Shown one piece after another: positions 1 through 8,141 of a DNA stretch of 64,000 nt. A model generated the notes under the pieces. The model searched no databases. It was not told the origin of the DNA and saw nothing but the letters and a program-made list of their open reading frames with translations. Numbering within the stretch: position 1 is the stretch's first letter; each line of letters opens with the position of its first letter. Source of the stretch: JAUPKT01 sp964427855 (GTDB taxonomy: Bacteria; Desulfobacterota; Desulfomonilia; Desulfomonilales; Desulfomonilaceae); the NCBI GenBank assembly GCA_964427855.1, contig CAYRVH010000008.1:1-64000 (forward strand). The letters are read 5' to 3'. The position numbers and the translations under genes were made by a program.

Positions 1-1115
1 ACCGGCGATGTCTTTTCTTGCATCCAGGTCAGGAACGAAGCGAGTATGCGAGAAGCCGCTCCGCCGAGGGATTTCTGACCTGCATTGGCAATGCCCGCTT
101 CGATTTCATCGATCCACAGCACGCAGGGAGAAGACGCCTCCGACGTCTTGATGGCTTTTCGCAGACACTCTTCCGGCGTCCCGTGGATTCCGTCATAAAG
201 CCTGCCCATGTCTAATCGCAGCAATGGAATGCCCCAGAACGCGGCTATCGCCTTCACACAAAGACTCTTCCCGCAGCCGCTTATGCCCATCAAGAGGACA
301 CCCTTGGGGAATGATAAACCGTATTCTCTGGCCCTCTTGGAGAAAATGTCTTTCCTTTGGATGAGCCAATCCTTGAAATTGCGAAACCCTCCCAAGTGTT
401 CAAACAAGATGCCAGGTGGAACCAACTCTAACAAACCGCTTTTCTTAACTATTTGTCTCTTCTCTTCAAAGAGGGTCTCTATCTCCTTGTCCCCTATGAG
501 CTCCTTCCCAGAAAGGGTCTTGCGAAATACCTGAATCACCTGCTGGCTCGGCAAGCCTGCCCCTGCCTTGATAAATTGATCTTTCACGGCGTCTGTCAGC
601 GAAGCCCGGAGCCCTTGGGAATTTCTTTCTTTCTGGATGATGCTCTCGAGAATTCTCTCGATGTCTTCCGTTTCTGGCAAAGGAACGTCAACCACCACCA
701 TTTCATTGGCTAATTCAGGGGGAATCGCGAGGCTGGGAGAAACGAAAAAAACTGTCTTGTGAGAATTTTCTATACGTCGGAAGATATCCTTGATCTTGCG
801 TATTACCGGCGGGTTGTCTATGAGAAAAAAATGAGCGTCTTGAACAACAAAAAACGCAATTTCCTCAAGATTCAAAAACCAATCAAGAGCATCTATCAAC
901 GCAACTGACGGCAGCGCCACCGCGTCGTCAAGCACTACTCCACGCGTGCAGGTCCAGACATAGACGCGTACATTTGGCCGAAATGCCGAGCCAAGATACC
1001 TAACCTCTGATTCAATCCTCCTGTCCTCATCGGACAAGAGATACACCAAAGAGGTCTTGCTGATCACTAATTCCTTCAGTATATTACGGATGTTTTGGGA
1101 ATTCTTTTCAGCCAT
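1..1115 (-). CDS. Ycf46-like AAA+ ATPase, C-terminus beyond the window
   Basis: The minus strand is open from an ATG at 1115 to the window edge (371 residues visible). An N-terminal domain of about 240 residues with no Walker motif is followed by an AAA module. Its Walker A is GISGCGKS at about residues 277-284 and its Walker B is VLWIDEIE at about 331-338. This layout matches the Ycf46 family of cyanobacteria, plastids and scattered bacteria, whose role is poorly defined and has been linked to inorganic carbon use. The arginine finger and C-terminal lid lie outside the window. The gene is divergent from metY. No strong Shine-Dalgarno is visible, so the start is the least certain part. Seen: AAA motifs. 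Inferred: family assignment. Confidence 0.8.
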   Translation of the reverse strand, partial: MAEKNSQNIRNILKELVISKTSLVYLLSDEDRRIESEVRYLGSAFRPNVRVYVWTCTRGVVLDDAVALPSVALIDALDWFLNLEEIAFFVVQDAHFFLIDNPPVIRKIKDIFRRIENSHKTVFFVSPSLAIPPELANEMVVVDVPLPETEDIERILESIIQKERNSQGLRASLTDAVKDQFIKAGAGLPSQQVIQVFRKTLSGKELIGDKEIETLFEEKRQIVKKSGLLELVPPGILFEHLGGFRNFKDWLIQRKDIFSKRAREYGLSFPKGVLLMGISGCGKSLCVKAIAAFWGIPLLRLDMGRLYDGIHGTPEECLRKAIKTSEASSPCVLWIDEIEAGIANAGQKSLGGAASRILASFLTWMQEKTSP

Positions 1116-1317
1116 GGTCGTGCACCATATGGAGGCATTCAAAAAAGGGTTGTCATCTCAGGGAAACTTTAGTAAAAAGATCAACCATAAACATAGCCTT
1201 TTATACAACAATAATAGGGTTTGCCGCCTTGACTCCCCGCAATACCACGCGCACCATCATTGCAGTGCACAGCACCATGCTCGTAGCGCAAGCCACCGCA
1301 TACAGTGAGGTTCTTCT

Positions 1318-2624
1318 ATGACGAAATCCAAAAAAAGCTACGGTTTTGACACCTTGGCAATCCNNNNNNNNNNNNNNNNNNNNNTCAAGACCCAGACCCG
1401 TGTACGCTCTCCAGAGGGGTCCCTGTGTACCGGACGAGTTCCTACGTATTTCGAGATTCAAAGCACGCAGCAGATCTCTTCTCACTCAAGGAGCTCGGCA
1501 ATATTTATACCAGAATAATGAATCCGACAACAGACATCCTGGAAAAAAGGATTGCGGCGCTCGAGGGGGGGGTAGCATCATTGGCGTTGGCGTCGGGGAC
1601 GTCGGCAGTTTTTTATGCGATCATCAATATTCTCGAAGCGGGCGAGGAGTTTATTGCGAGTCGCAATCTCTATGGCGGGACCTACACTATGTTCAATGAT
1701 GTCTTGCCACAGTTTGGGATAACCGTTCGATTCGTAGACTATAACGAACCTGGTCAGTTCAGAGCCGCCCTCACTGAGAAGACCAGGGCGATATTTGTGG
1801 AGTCCATTGGCAATCCGACCCTGGGGGTGCCTGACTTTCATGCGATCTCTTCCATTGCCAGAGAGGCCCACGTGCCGTTTGTTGTCGATGCGACCTTTAC
1901 CCCGCCATGCATGTTCAGGGCTTTGGATCACGGCGCGGACATTGTGGTACATTCATTGACTAAATGGCTTGGAGGCCATGGAGCAGGCATCGGCGGCGTT
2001 GTGGTCGATTCAGGCAAATTCGATTGGGCGGATCCCAAATTTAGGCTTTACAATCTCCCCGAACCTTCTTATGGAGGTCTTCGGTTCGCCCATGACCTTG
2101 GCGATCTTCAATCCATGGCTTACATTTTACGTATGCGCCTAGTGCCTCTGCGGAATCTCGGCGCATGCATCAGTCCTGACAATGCCTGGATATTCCTGCA
2201 AGGCATCGAAACCTTGTCGCTGCGCATGGAACGTCATTGCGCCAACGCAGAGCACGTCGCAAATCATCTATTGCATCACCCTAAAGTCGAATGGGTTCGC
2301 TATCCTGCTCTGCCTTGTGATCCATCGTATCCGCTTGTGCAGAAATACTTCCTCGGGGCGAGAGGCGGGGGGATGGTGGTGTTCGGCGTCAAGGGCGGGG
2401 CTTCAGAGGCGGAACGTTTCGTGAATCGTCTTGAACTGTTTTCGCATTTAGCCAATGTGGGAGACGCGAAGAGCCTTGCCATCCATCCAGCGAGTACCAC
2501 GCATTCTCAGCTCAGCGAGTCTCAACAAACAGCCGCAGGGGTTCCGCCAGACCTCATCAGGCTGTCTATAGGACTTGAGGACATTAATGACATCATCGAC
2601 GATATAGATCAGGCGCTCGGCTGA
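1318..2624 (+). CDS. metY: O-acetylhomoserine sulfhydrylase-type PLP enzyme (homocysteine synthase), interrupted by an N gap
   Basis: A Cys/Met-metabolism PLP enzyme that replaces the acetyl group of O-acetylhomoserine with sulfide or a protein thiocarboxylate to give homocysteine. The start ATG at 1318 encodes MTKSKKSYGFDTLAI, then N bases, then QDPDPCTLSRGVPVYRTSSY, which continues to the stop at 2624. Both halves match MetY, whose N-terminus normally reads FDTLALHAGQ, but they lie in different frames across the 21-N run. A real gap of about 7 nt (a CAC-GCG-GGT-like HAG stretch) would restore one frame. The PLP lysine is in HSLTKWLGGHG (codon 1962-1964). The restored length of about 430 residues is normal for the family. 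metX and a sulfur-carrier gene follow. Confidence 0.9.
1364..1384. other. assembly gap (21 N) inside metY
   Basis: A run of N. The flanking MetY peptides are out of frame with the given length, so the length is not real. Homology predicts about 7 missing bases. Confidence 0.95.
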
Positions 2625-2712
2625 AAGCTCAGCGCAGGAGGCTTTTTGGGTTTGATTAAGGTCGTTCTTGGATACAACCTGATCAGCGCGCCTCGCTTAC
2701 CTGGAGACAGAG

Positions 2713-3892
2713 ATGCCCAGTACNNNNNNNNNNNNNNNNNNNNNNNNNNNNNNNNNATGGACCCGTACGTACGCAGCATGCTGAGTTCGAAGGCATTCAA
2801 CTGGAATCAGGTATATTCTTGGGACCTCTGACAGTCGCCTACGAAACCTACGGAGAGTTATCTCCTGACAAGAACAATGTGGTGCTGATACTTCATGCGC
2901 TGTCGGGCGACGCCCACGTAGCAGGGATCAATGAAAAAGGGCGTATTGGATGGTGGGACGCCCTGATAGGGCCGGGCAAGGGCATCGATACCAACAGGTA
3001 TTTTGTAGTCTGTTCCAACTGTCTAGGTGGGTGCAAAGGAACCACGGGACCCCGAAGCATCAATCCGCTTACCGGGAAACCCTACGGGCGGAGTTTTCCC
3101 TTGATCACCATGGGCGACATGGTCAACGTCCAATATCTCCTTATGAAACATCTAGGAATCAAGCGTCTGCACAACGTGATAGGTGGATCCATGGGTGGCA
3201 TGCAGGCGTTGGAATGGGTCATCCGTTATCCCGATTTTGTGGAATCCGCGATTGTCATAGCGGCGACTGCCAGGTTGTCTCCCCAAGGAATCGCGTTCAA
3301 CTGGGTAGGGAGGAACGCTATATACAGTGATCCCGCGAAACCTCCAGGGGAAGGCGACGCCGTCGCCCAGTCTCAAAAGATGGGACGAGGGTTGGCGGTG
3401 GCTCGGATGATCGGCCATATCACCTACCTATCCGAAGATACCATGGAAGCGAAGTTTGGCCGAAAACGGAGCTTTAAGGACGTGGACGGGTACCGTTACA
3501 CGTTGGGTGAAAATGGCAAGGAAGGAGGGGAATTCGAAGTCGAGTCCTACCTCGAGCATCAAGGCAGCGCATTCATGGAACGCTTTGATGAGGATTCCTA
3601 TGTGATCATTACCAAGGCAATCGATCGATTCGATCTTGAGGCGGCCCATGGAGATCTGGTGAGCGCGTTCAAGAACATCAAGGCCAAAATATTGGTCCTT
3701 TCTTACACGTCGGACTGGCTGTACCCCACGTCAATGTCCTTGGCCATCGTGAGGGCTTTGCAGGCGACGAACAAGCACGTCTCCTTCGTAGAGCTTGACC
3801 TGCCTTACGGCCATGACTCTTTCTTGGTGAACGACGGAATGCCAAGCCTCACGAGAATTGTCAGAGGGTTCCTCAGCAACGTGAACCGTTGA
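2713..3892 (+). CDS. metX: homoserine O-acetyltransferase, N-terminus interrupted by an N gap
   Basis: An alpha/beta hydrolase-fold enzyme that acetylates homoserine with acetyl-CoA, supplying the MetY substrate. The main reading frame carries LGPLTVAYETYGEL, the nucleophile elbow GGSMGGMQALEW, and the C-terminal YGHDSFLV with the catalytic His. The frame continues upstream of the first in-frame TTG (2819) as TQHAEFEGIQLESGIF back to the N run, which is typical MetX N-terminal sequence. The likely start is ATG at 2713, preceded by GGAGACAGAG. It is in another frame only because the 33-N gap has an estimated length. The gene lies 88 nt after metY and is co-directional, so it is probably in the same operon. 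Confidence 0.9.
2724..2756. other. assembly gap (33 N) near the metX start
   Basis: A run of N. The frame before it (ATG 2713) and after it differ, so the true length must differ from 33 by a non-multiple of three. Confidence 0.95.
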
Positions 3893-3933
3893 TCCATGAG
3901 GCACGGGTGCAGCCAATTCTAAAAATTCATGTT

Positions 3934-3969
3934 GAAATGACTGGGCATTATCAGATGCGTAGTCATTTC
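3934..3969 (+). promoter_or_regulatory. two-part hairpin between metX and the sulfur-carrier gene
   Basis: GAAATGACT at 3934-3942 is perfectly complementary to AGTCATTTC at 3961-3969. Inside the loop, GCAT and ATGC form a second 4-bp stem, giving a 13-bp hairpin with a small 2x2 internal loop and a 6-nt apical loop. No U-tract follows, so it is not a classical terminator. It could be an mRNA processing or stabilising element, or an operator. Function unknown. Confidence 0.45.
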
Positions 3970-4033
3970 CGAGGGCTGTCATGAACGCGAAAAATCTGCG
4001 AAATCTCAGTACCAATGCGTTCGCGGAACGAGT

Positions 4034-4237
4034 ATGAAAATCATCTTCAATGGCTTTGCGGAAGACTTTGATCGGACCGTATTGACCATCCAGGAATTAT
4101 TGGATCTTTCCCAGGAGGATGATCCTGCGGTCATTGTGGAAGTGAACGGCCGCTACATCTACAGGAGAGACTTTTCCTCCTTCTTGCTCAAGGACGGGGA
4201 TAGAGTCGAATTCATCCATCCCTCCTTCGGCGGATGA
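4034..4237 (+). CDS. ThiS/HcyS-like sulfur-carrier protein ending in Gly-Gly
   Basis: A 67-residue beta-grasp protein, MKIIFNGFAEDF... to DRVEFIHPSFGG. The size, the VEFI-x-P turn and the exposed C-terminal GG are the hallmarks of ThiS/MoaD carriers that are adenylated and converted to a thiocarboxylate. It lies 141 nt after metX and faces a ThiF/MoeB-like gene. By analogy with HcyS of Wolinella succinogenes it probably donates sulfur to MetY in homocysteine synthesis rather than in thiamin synthesis. HcyS is made with an extra C-terminal Ala that HcyD removes, but this protein already ends in GG. A small hairpin (CGTTC-GCG-GAACG, 4018-4030) covers the ribosome-binding region. A thiamin role is the alternative, but no thiG or thiH is near. 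Confidence 0.85.
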   Translation: MKIIFNGFAEDFDRTVLTIQELLDLSQEDDPAVIVEVNGRYIYRRDFSSFLLKDGDRVEFIHPSFGG

Positions 4238-4262
4238 CCGTCTCCACGGTTCTCAGAAACAA

Positions 4263-4285
4263 CGCCCCTTCGCAGGCTAAGGGCG
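4263..4285. terminator. hairpin in the convergent junction of the carrier and ThiF-like genes
   Basis: CGCCCCTT (4263-4270) pairs with AAGGGCG (4279-4285), with one bulged C and a short loop. It spans the stop codon of the minus-strand gene and follows the plus-strand stop by 26 nt. There is no U-tract, so it is a weak candidate for a shared terminator. Confidence 0.35.
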
Positions 4286-5038
4286 ATGGTCGATCTGACG
4301 CGAAAGCTTAGAGCACACGCATGCGGGATCGGGTTCCAGCGGCACTATCTGGTACTGATTTGCCCACAATTCTATCATCAACAAACCTGGTATCAGGTCA
4401 TCCCAGCTCCCGACGAGTATTTTGAGGCATTCCGCAACCTCGATGGATGCTACTGCGCTTGCGACGGCTGACAAGACCCCTACTGTGGATGCCGTGGGAT
4501 GATTTTTTACCACTTCGGGATTGGGCCACAGGCAGCGAAGACAGGCCGTGCGACCAGGAACGATTGACATGACGTTGCCCACTGTTTCCACAGCTCCTCC
4601 GAAAATATAGGGGATGTCCATGGAGATCGCGCAGTCGTTTACGAGATACCGTGTGGCAATATTGTCCAGCGCATCAACGACCACATCCATTCCTTCGAGC
4701 AGCGCATGCACATTATGAGCATTCACGAATTCTCCACGAGATTCAACTTGTATAGTTGAGTTGCCTTCCAGAAGGTGTTTCTTCGCTGCGTCTGCCTTTG
4801 GCATCCCTTTGTAAACGTCAGCCTCATTGTACAAAATCTGTCTGTGTAAATTGTGCAGCTCTGGGGCGTCTCCGTCCACGATTCGCAGATAGCCCACCCC
4901 TGCTCGAGCCAAAAGCGTAGAAATTGTTGAGCCAAGTGCGCCGAGCCCTACAACCAAGACTTTAGCACGCTGGATCTTTTCCTGGCCTTCCGCTCCGATA
5001 ACTCTGAGCAACGAATGCCTGTGGTAACGATCGACCAT
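4277..5038 (-). CDS. HesA/MoeB/ThiF-family sulfur-carrier adenylyltransferase (HcyF-like)
   Basis: An E1-like enzyme that adenylates the C-terminal Gly of a sulfur carrier. The ATG at 5038 is preced by a strong GGAGGAG and gives MVDRYHRHSLLRVIG; the upstream in-frame ATG at 5113 lacks such a site. The nucleotide-binding loop is VVGLGALGS, followed by the family Asp/Arg residues in IVDGDAPELHNLHRQILY. A first metal-site pair CLRC is present. The second pair is CVC, not the usual CxxC. Where MoeB and ThiF often carry a Cys before GVLG, the sequence is TASTVGVL. The protein has 253 residues and no rhodanese domain. Its position facing the GG-ending carrier and metY/metX supports an HcyF-like role; MoeB or ThiF are the alternatives. 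Confidence 0.85.
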   Translation of the reverse strand: MVDRYHRHSLLRVIGAEGQEKIQRAKVLVVGLGALGSTISTLLARAGVGYLRIVDGDAPELHNLHRQILYNEADVYKGMPKADAAKKHLLEGNSTIQVESRGEFVNAHNVHALLEGMDVVVDALDNIATRYLVNDCAISMDIPYIFGGAVETVGNVMSIVPGRTACLRCLWPNPEVVKNHPTASTVGVLSAVASAVASIEVAECLKILVGSWDDLIPGLLMIELWANQYQIVPLEPDPACVCSKLSRQIDHRP

Positions 5039-5174
5039 CTTCTCCTCCCGGATCTCCACCCCAGTCGTGCGTTGTTTTCTCAAAATAACACATGATAACA
5101 CTCGAATTTCCAAATTTCATAGTGAAAAGAACGTTTTCTGTCGCCTAAAGTTATCCGTGGGCATGCTAAGGCAA

Positions 5175-5204
5175 TTGCAGACTTGCATAGGCCTATGGTA
5201 TAGA
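5175..5204 (+). promoter_or_regulatory. candidate sigma-70 promoter for trpS-nth
   Basis: TTGCAG (5175-5180), an 18-bp spacer and TATAGA (5199-5204) lie 55 nt before the trpS start. Seen by eye only. Confidence 0.4.
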
Positions 5205-5259
5205 TTGACTAAAGTCGCCAACAGATTCACGGCTATTTTCTGAGAGAAAGGGGACACTC

Positions 5260-6225
5260 TTGAGGGTTTTGTCGGGGATCCAGCCCACTGGTCAACTTCA
5301 CATCGGAAATTATTTGGGAATGATGAAGCCGATGATATCGTATCAGGCCAACAGCGATCTTTTTGTCTTCATCGTCAATCTTCATGCTTTGACCAGCATC
5401 ACTGATTCCCAGCGATTGGCTGAGAGCACCTTAGACGTGGCATCGGACTTTCTTGCCCTTGGGCTTGATCCAGACAAAAGCGTCTTCTGGGTACAATCGG
5501 ATGTCCCGGAGGTAACCGAGCTCACCTGGATACTTACCTGCCTTACCCCGATGGGTTTATTGGAACGATGTCATTCATATAAAGACAAGGTCTCGCGCGG
5601 CCTTTCACCGAATCATGGCCTCTTTGCCTATCCAGTCTTGATGGCGGCAGACATCTTACTTTATCAATCTGATATCGTGCCGGTAGGAAAAGATCAAAAG
5701 CAGCATCTTGAGGTCACGAGGGATTTGGCCATGAAATTCAACCGCCTTTATGGCCCTACCTTCGTTGTCCCTGAGGCGGAAATCAACGATGATGTCGCCA
5801 CTATCCCTGGCATCGATGGTCAAAAGATGTCGAAATCGTATGACAACACTATTGAGATATTCTGCAACGAAGAAACTCTCAAGAAAAAAGTCATGTCCAT
5901 AAAAACGGATTCTACACCGGTGCGCGAGCCAAAGGATCCGGCGCGCTGCAATCTCTTTAATATATACAAACACTTCGCCCCCCCAGAACGAGTAGCAGAA
6001 GTGCTCCACCTCTACCAAGAGGGCGGTGCGGCCTACGGCACCCTGAAGAAAGAGCTTGTGGGATACCTGTGGGAGTATTTTGGGACTGCCCGTCACAAGA
6101 AAACGGAATACCTGAAGGATCCTGGACTCGTGCGGGAAATCCTTCGGAAAGGGGCAGAAAAAGCCCGCGATATTGCCTCTCCAACTATCAAAGCGGTTCG
6201 AAGAAAAGTTGGCATAATATATTGA
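5260..6225 (+). CDS. trpS: tryptophanyl-tRNA synthetase
   Basis: A class I aminoacyl-tRNA synthetase that charges tRNA-Trp. It shows GIQPTGQLHIGNYLGM with the HIGH-type motif at about residues 14-17, and KMSKS in GQKMSKSYDNTIE at about residues 193-197. Length 321, typical of the short bacterial form. The TTG start at 5260 is preceded by AAAGGGG at a good distance, and the family N-terminus begins exactly here. It is followed after one nucleotide by nth, so the two are probably co-transcribed. Confidence 0.96.
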   Translation: MRVLSGIQPTGQLHIGNYLGMMKPMISYQANSDLFVFIVNLHALTSITDSQRLAESTLDVASDFLALGLDPDKSVFWVQSDVPEVTELTWILTCLTPMGLLERCHSYKDKVSRGLSPNHGLFAYPVLMAADILLYQSDIVPVGKDQKQHLEVTRDLAMKFNRLYGPTFVVPEAEINDDVATIPGIDGQKMSKSYDNTIEIFCNEETLKKKVMSIKTDSTPVREPKDPARCNLFNIYKHFAPPERVAEVLHLYQEGGAAYGTLKKELVGYLWEYFGTARHKKTEYLKDPGLVREILRKGAEKARDIASPTIKAVRRKVGIIY

Positions 6226-6226
6226 T

Positions 6227-6892
6227 ATGCCAGCGAATGTCGATGAAAACATACACGAAATCATTGCCTTGTTGCGGCAGGCAGTGCAAGAATTTTCCAG
6301 TCCTATCGTGACGGAGATAACTCAGAGTACGCTTGATCCTTTCAGAATCTTTATATCGACGCTGTTGTCTCTTCGCACGAAGGATGACGTCACGAGGACG
6401 GCCTCGCTCAGGCTTTTTGAAGCGGCCCAGACTCCCCAAGACATACTGGCCATGACGCAGGAGCAGATAGAAGCTCTTATTTACCCTGTCGGCTTTTATC
6501 GCACGAAGGCGAAGCGCATCCGAGACATTTGCGCCGAGCTTGTGGAAAAGCATAATGGTAAGGTGCCAGACGACCTCGATGCATTGCTGGCCCTGAAGGG
6601 CGTGGGAAGAAAAACGGCTAACCTCGTGGTGACCATGGCATACGGTAAACCAGGAGTTTGTGTGGACACGCACGTTCACCGGATCAGTAATCGCATTGGC
6701 TACGTTGCAACAAAAACGCCGGAAGAAACCGAGATGACCTTAAGGCAAAAATTGCCCAAAGAATATTGGAGGGAATACAACGACCTTTTGGTCACCTATG
6801 GTCAAAACATCTGTAAACCTGTATCGCCCTTTTGTTCCAAATGCAAGATCAGGTCGTTCTGTAAACGTATTGGGGTTGCCAGATCTCGATGA
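6227..6892 (+). CDS. nth: endonuclease III (DNA glycosylase/AP lyase)
   Basis: A base-excision-repair enzyme that removes oxidised pyrimidines. The helix-hairpin-helix reads LKGVGRKTANLV and includes the catalytic Lys, and the catalytic Asp is in VCVDTHVHRI. The C-terminal 4Fe-4S cluster cysteines have the family spacing C-x6-C-x2-C-x5-C (CKPVSPFCSKCKIRSFC). Length 221, normal. The start ATG lies one nucleotide after the trpS stop. Confidence 0.96.
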   Translation: MPANVDENIHEIIALLRQAVQEFSSPIVTEITQSTLDPFRIFISTLLSLRTKDDVTRTASLRLFEAAQTPQDILAMTQEQIEALIYPVGFYRTKAKRIRDICAELVEKHNGKVPDDLDALLALKGVGRKTANLVVTMAYGKPGVCVDTHVHRISNRIGYVATKTPEETEMTLRQKLPKEYWREYNDLLVTYGQNICKPVSPFCSKCKIRSFCKRIGVARSR

Positions 6893-6925
6893 CCACAGGG
6901 ATTCATCTGTGAACGCGTGGGTAGG

Positions 6926-7486
6926 TCATGAAGAGCCAGCCTGTGTACTGTTTCGGCGGTTCAAGCCTTGGTTGAGCTCAGAGAGCAGCTTCTCATACGT
7001 CATGCCCAACGCAAGAGCTTTCCGACGGCAATGCTCTTTTTGGATGTAAAAGCCGATCCAATAGCTCGCACATGCCACCGCAACTCCCACAGCAAGAGCA
7101 CCCACGGTCCAACGTACGAGAAAATCCCAGCCCAAGTACGCGAATTGTCGCGCTGATTGCCAAAAAAAATCTGTGTTCAAAATTGGACTGAGCAAGCTGT
7201 TAAAATCTGTAGCCGAGAGCACCGGCGGCTTGTGGAGGATGACGGAACCCACGCAATAGTACCCATAATACATCGGGACGACAGTGAGCGGATTGTTCAC
7301 CCAGGTAAAAGCAAAGGCTATGATAGTATTGAATGGTAGCAGAACCCGCGCCAATCCCAATACGATCATCTGTAAGCCGATGGGGACTGAGAACCCTACA
7401 AAAAGACCTATGGCTATACCGCGGGCGTCATACCATGGGGGGGCGTTTGACGACAACAGCGGATCGAGGAAATATTTTCTTATCAT
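6926..7486 (-). CDS. DUF2062 membrane protein
   Basis: A 186-residue protein with hydrophobic segments around residues 23-48, 55-75 and 122-150. The segment FTWVNNPLTVVPMYYGYYCVG is the conserved core of DUF2062, whose members sometimes accompany glycosyltransferases or are encoded alone. Function not established. It is convergent with nth, 33 nt apart. Confidence 0.8.
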   Translation of the reverse strand: MIRKYFLDPLLSSNAPPWYDARGIAIGLFVGFSVPIGLQMIVLGLARVLLPFNTIIAFAFTWVNNPLTVVPMYYGYYCVGSVILHKPPVLSATDFNSLLSPILNTDFFWQSARQFAYLGWDFLVRWTVGALAVGVAVACASYWIGFYIQKEHCRRKALALGMTYEKLLSELNQGLNRRNSTQAGSS

Positions 7487-7887
7487 GCCACACGCACCGC
7501 GTTCATTGGAGTAGCGCTCACTTGTCGCGCCAACGGGTCAAGACACGAGAAAATGCATCGTTTATCATCTCACGATTCCCGCCGCGTTATCAAATCTTCC
7601 GCCCTTTTCGCACAAAAAAACCCGGTGCGCGAGAGGTCTGTCAAGGGTTATCTGGTGTGGTCAATGGGTAGTCTGGCAAGTAATTTTCAAATGTCAATAC
7701 AGCGGCTTGATGCTTTCACAAGAATCGTCGTTGACAAAAAATGGCCATGGAGTATTAGGTTGATGCCACAGACAAGCGGTGAATCTATTCGCTGCCGGGA
7801 TTCTCCATAGAATCGTCGCGAAGGGTGAATGCGTTGTAGAACCCATAGCAATGCTCAATACTTGTGTGGAATGAGGTCCGTTGTGCC
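7487..7887. other. intergenic stretch without a supported gene
   Basis: Between the divergent DUF2062 gene and the thymidylate synthase region. Short open frames here have no recognisable protein features. No tRNA, riboswitch or strong promoter was seen by eye. Confidence 0.5.
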
Positions 7888-8141
7888 ATGAGCATCACAA
7901 TTTTCGAACCGCGTGGCCTGCAGAGAGAGCTATGCATTATTCTTCATCGTTGCCCTCGATGCGCCTCGGCCCACTTGATCGGGAACCAACCGTCCTGAAG
8001 TACGAGACTGAACGGCGGTACTATCTGTGTCCTGGATTCCCTCTTCCAAAGGAATCATATTTACAGGGCCATAGTCCAATTCGTGAGTACGTTCGTGAAC
8101 TGTGGCGCGATTCGAGAAAACATAAGGAGCGCGTACTGTGA
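7888..8141 (+). pseudogene. possible frameshifted small zinc-ribbon protein upstream of thyA
   Basis: From ATG 7888 one frame reads MSITIFEPRGL then HRCPRCASAHLIGNQPS and stops near 7998. The overlapping frame then reads VLKYETERRYYLCPGFPLPK and runs to 8141, overlapping the thyA start. Joined, they would give one roughly 85-residue protein with a CxxC and a further Cys. This may be a frameshift (real or a sequencing error), an unrelated ORF, or chance. I do not recognise the family. Confidence 0.22.

Noticed and set aside
1201..1275. Minus-strand frame reading like a branched-chain leader peptide (Val-rich, ending NPIIVV)
   Set aside because: The gene downstream on that strand is the AAA ATPase, not an amino acid operon, and no attenuator hairpins follow; composition by chance.
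1116..1317. SAM riboswitch upstream of metY
   Set aside because: No SAM-I or SAM-II core sequences found by eye.
5039..5113. Longer N-terminus for the ThiF-like protein from ATG 5113
   Set aside because: The internal ATG 5038 has a perfect GGAGGAG and the family N-terminus starts there.
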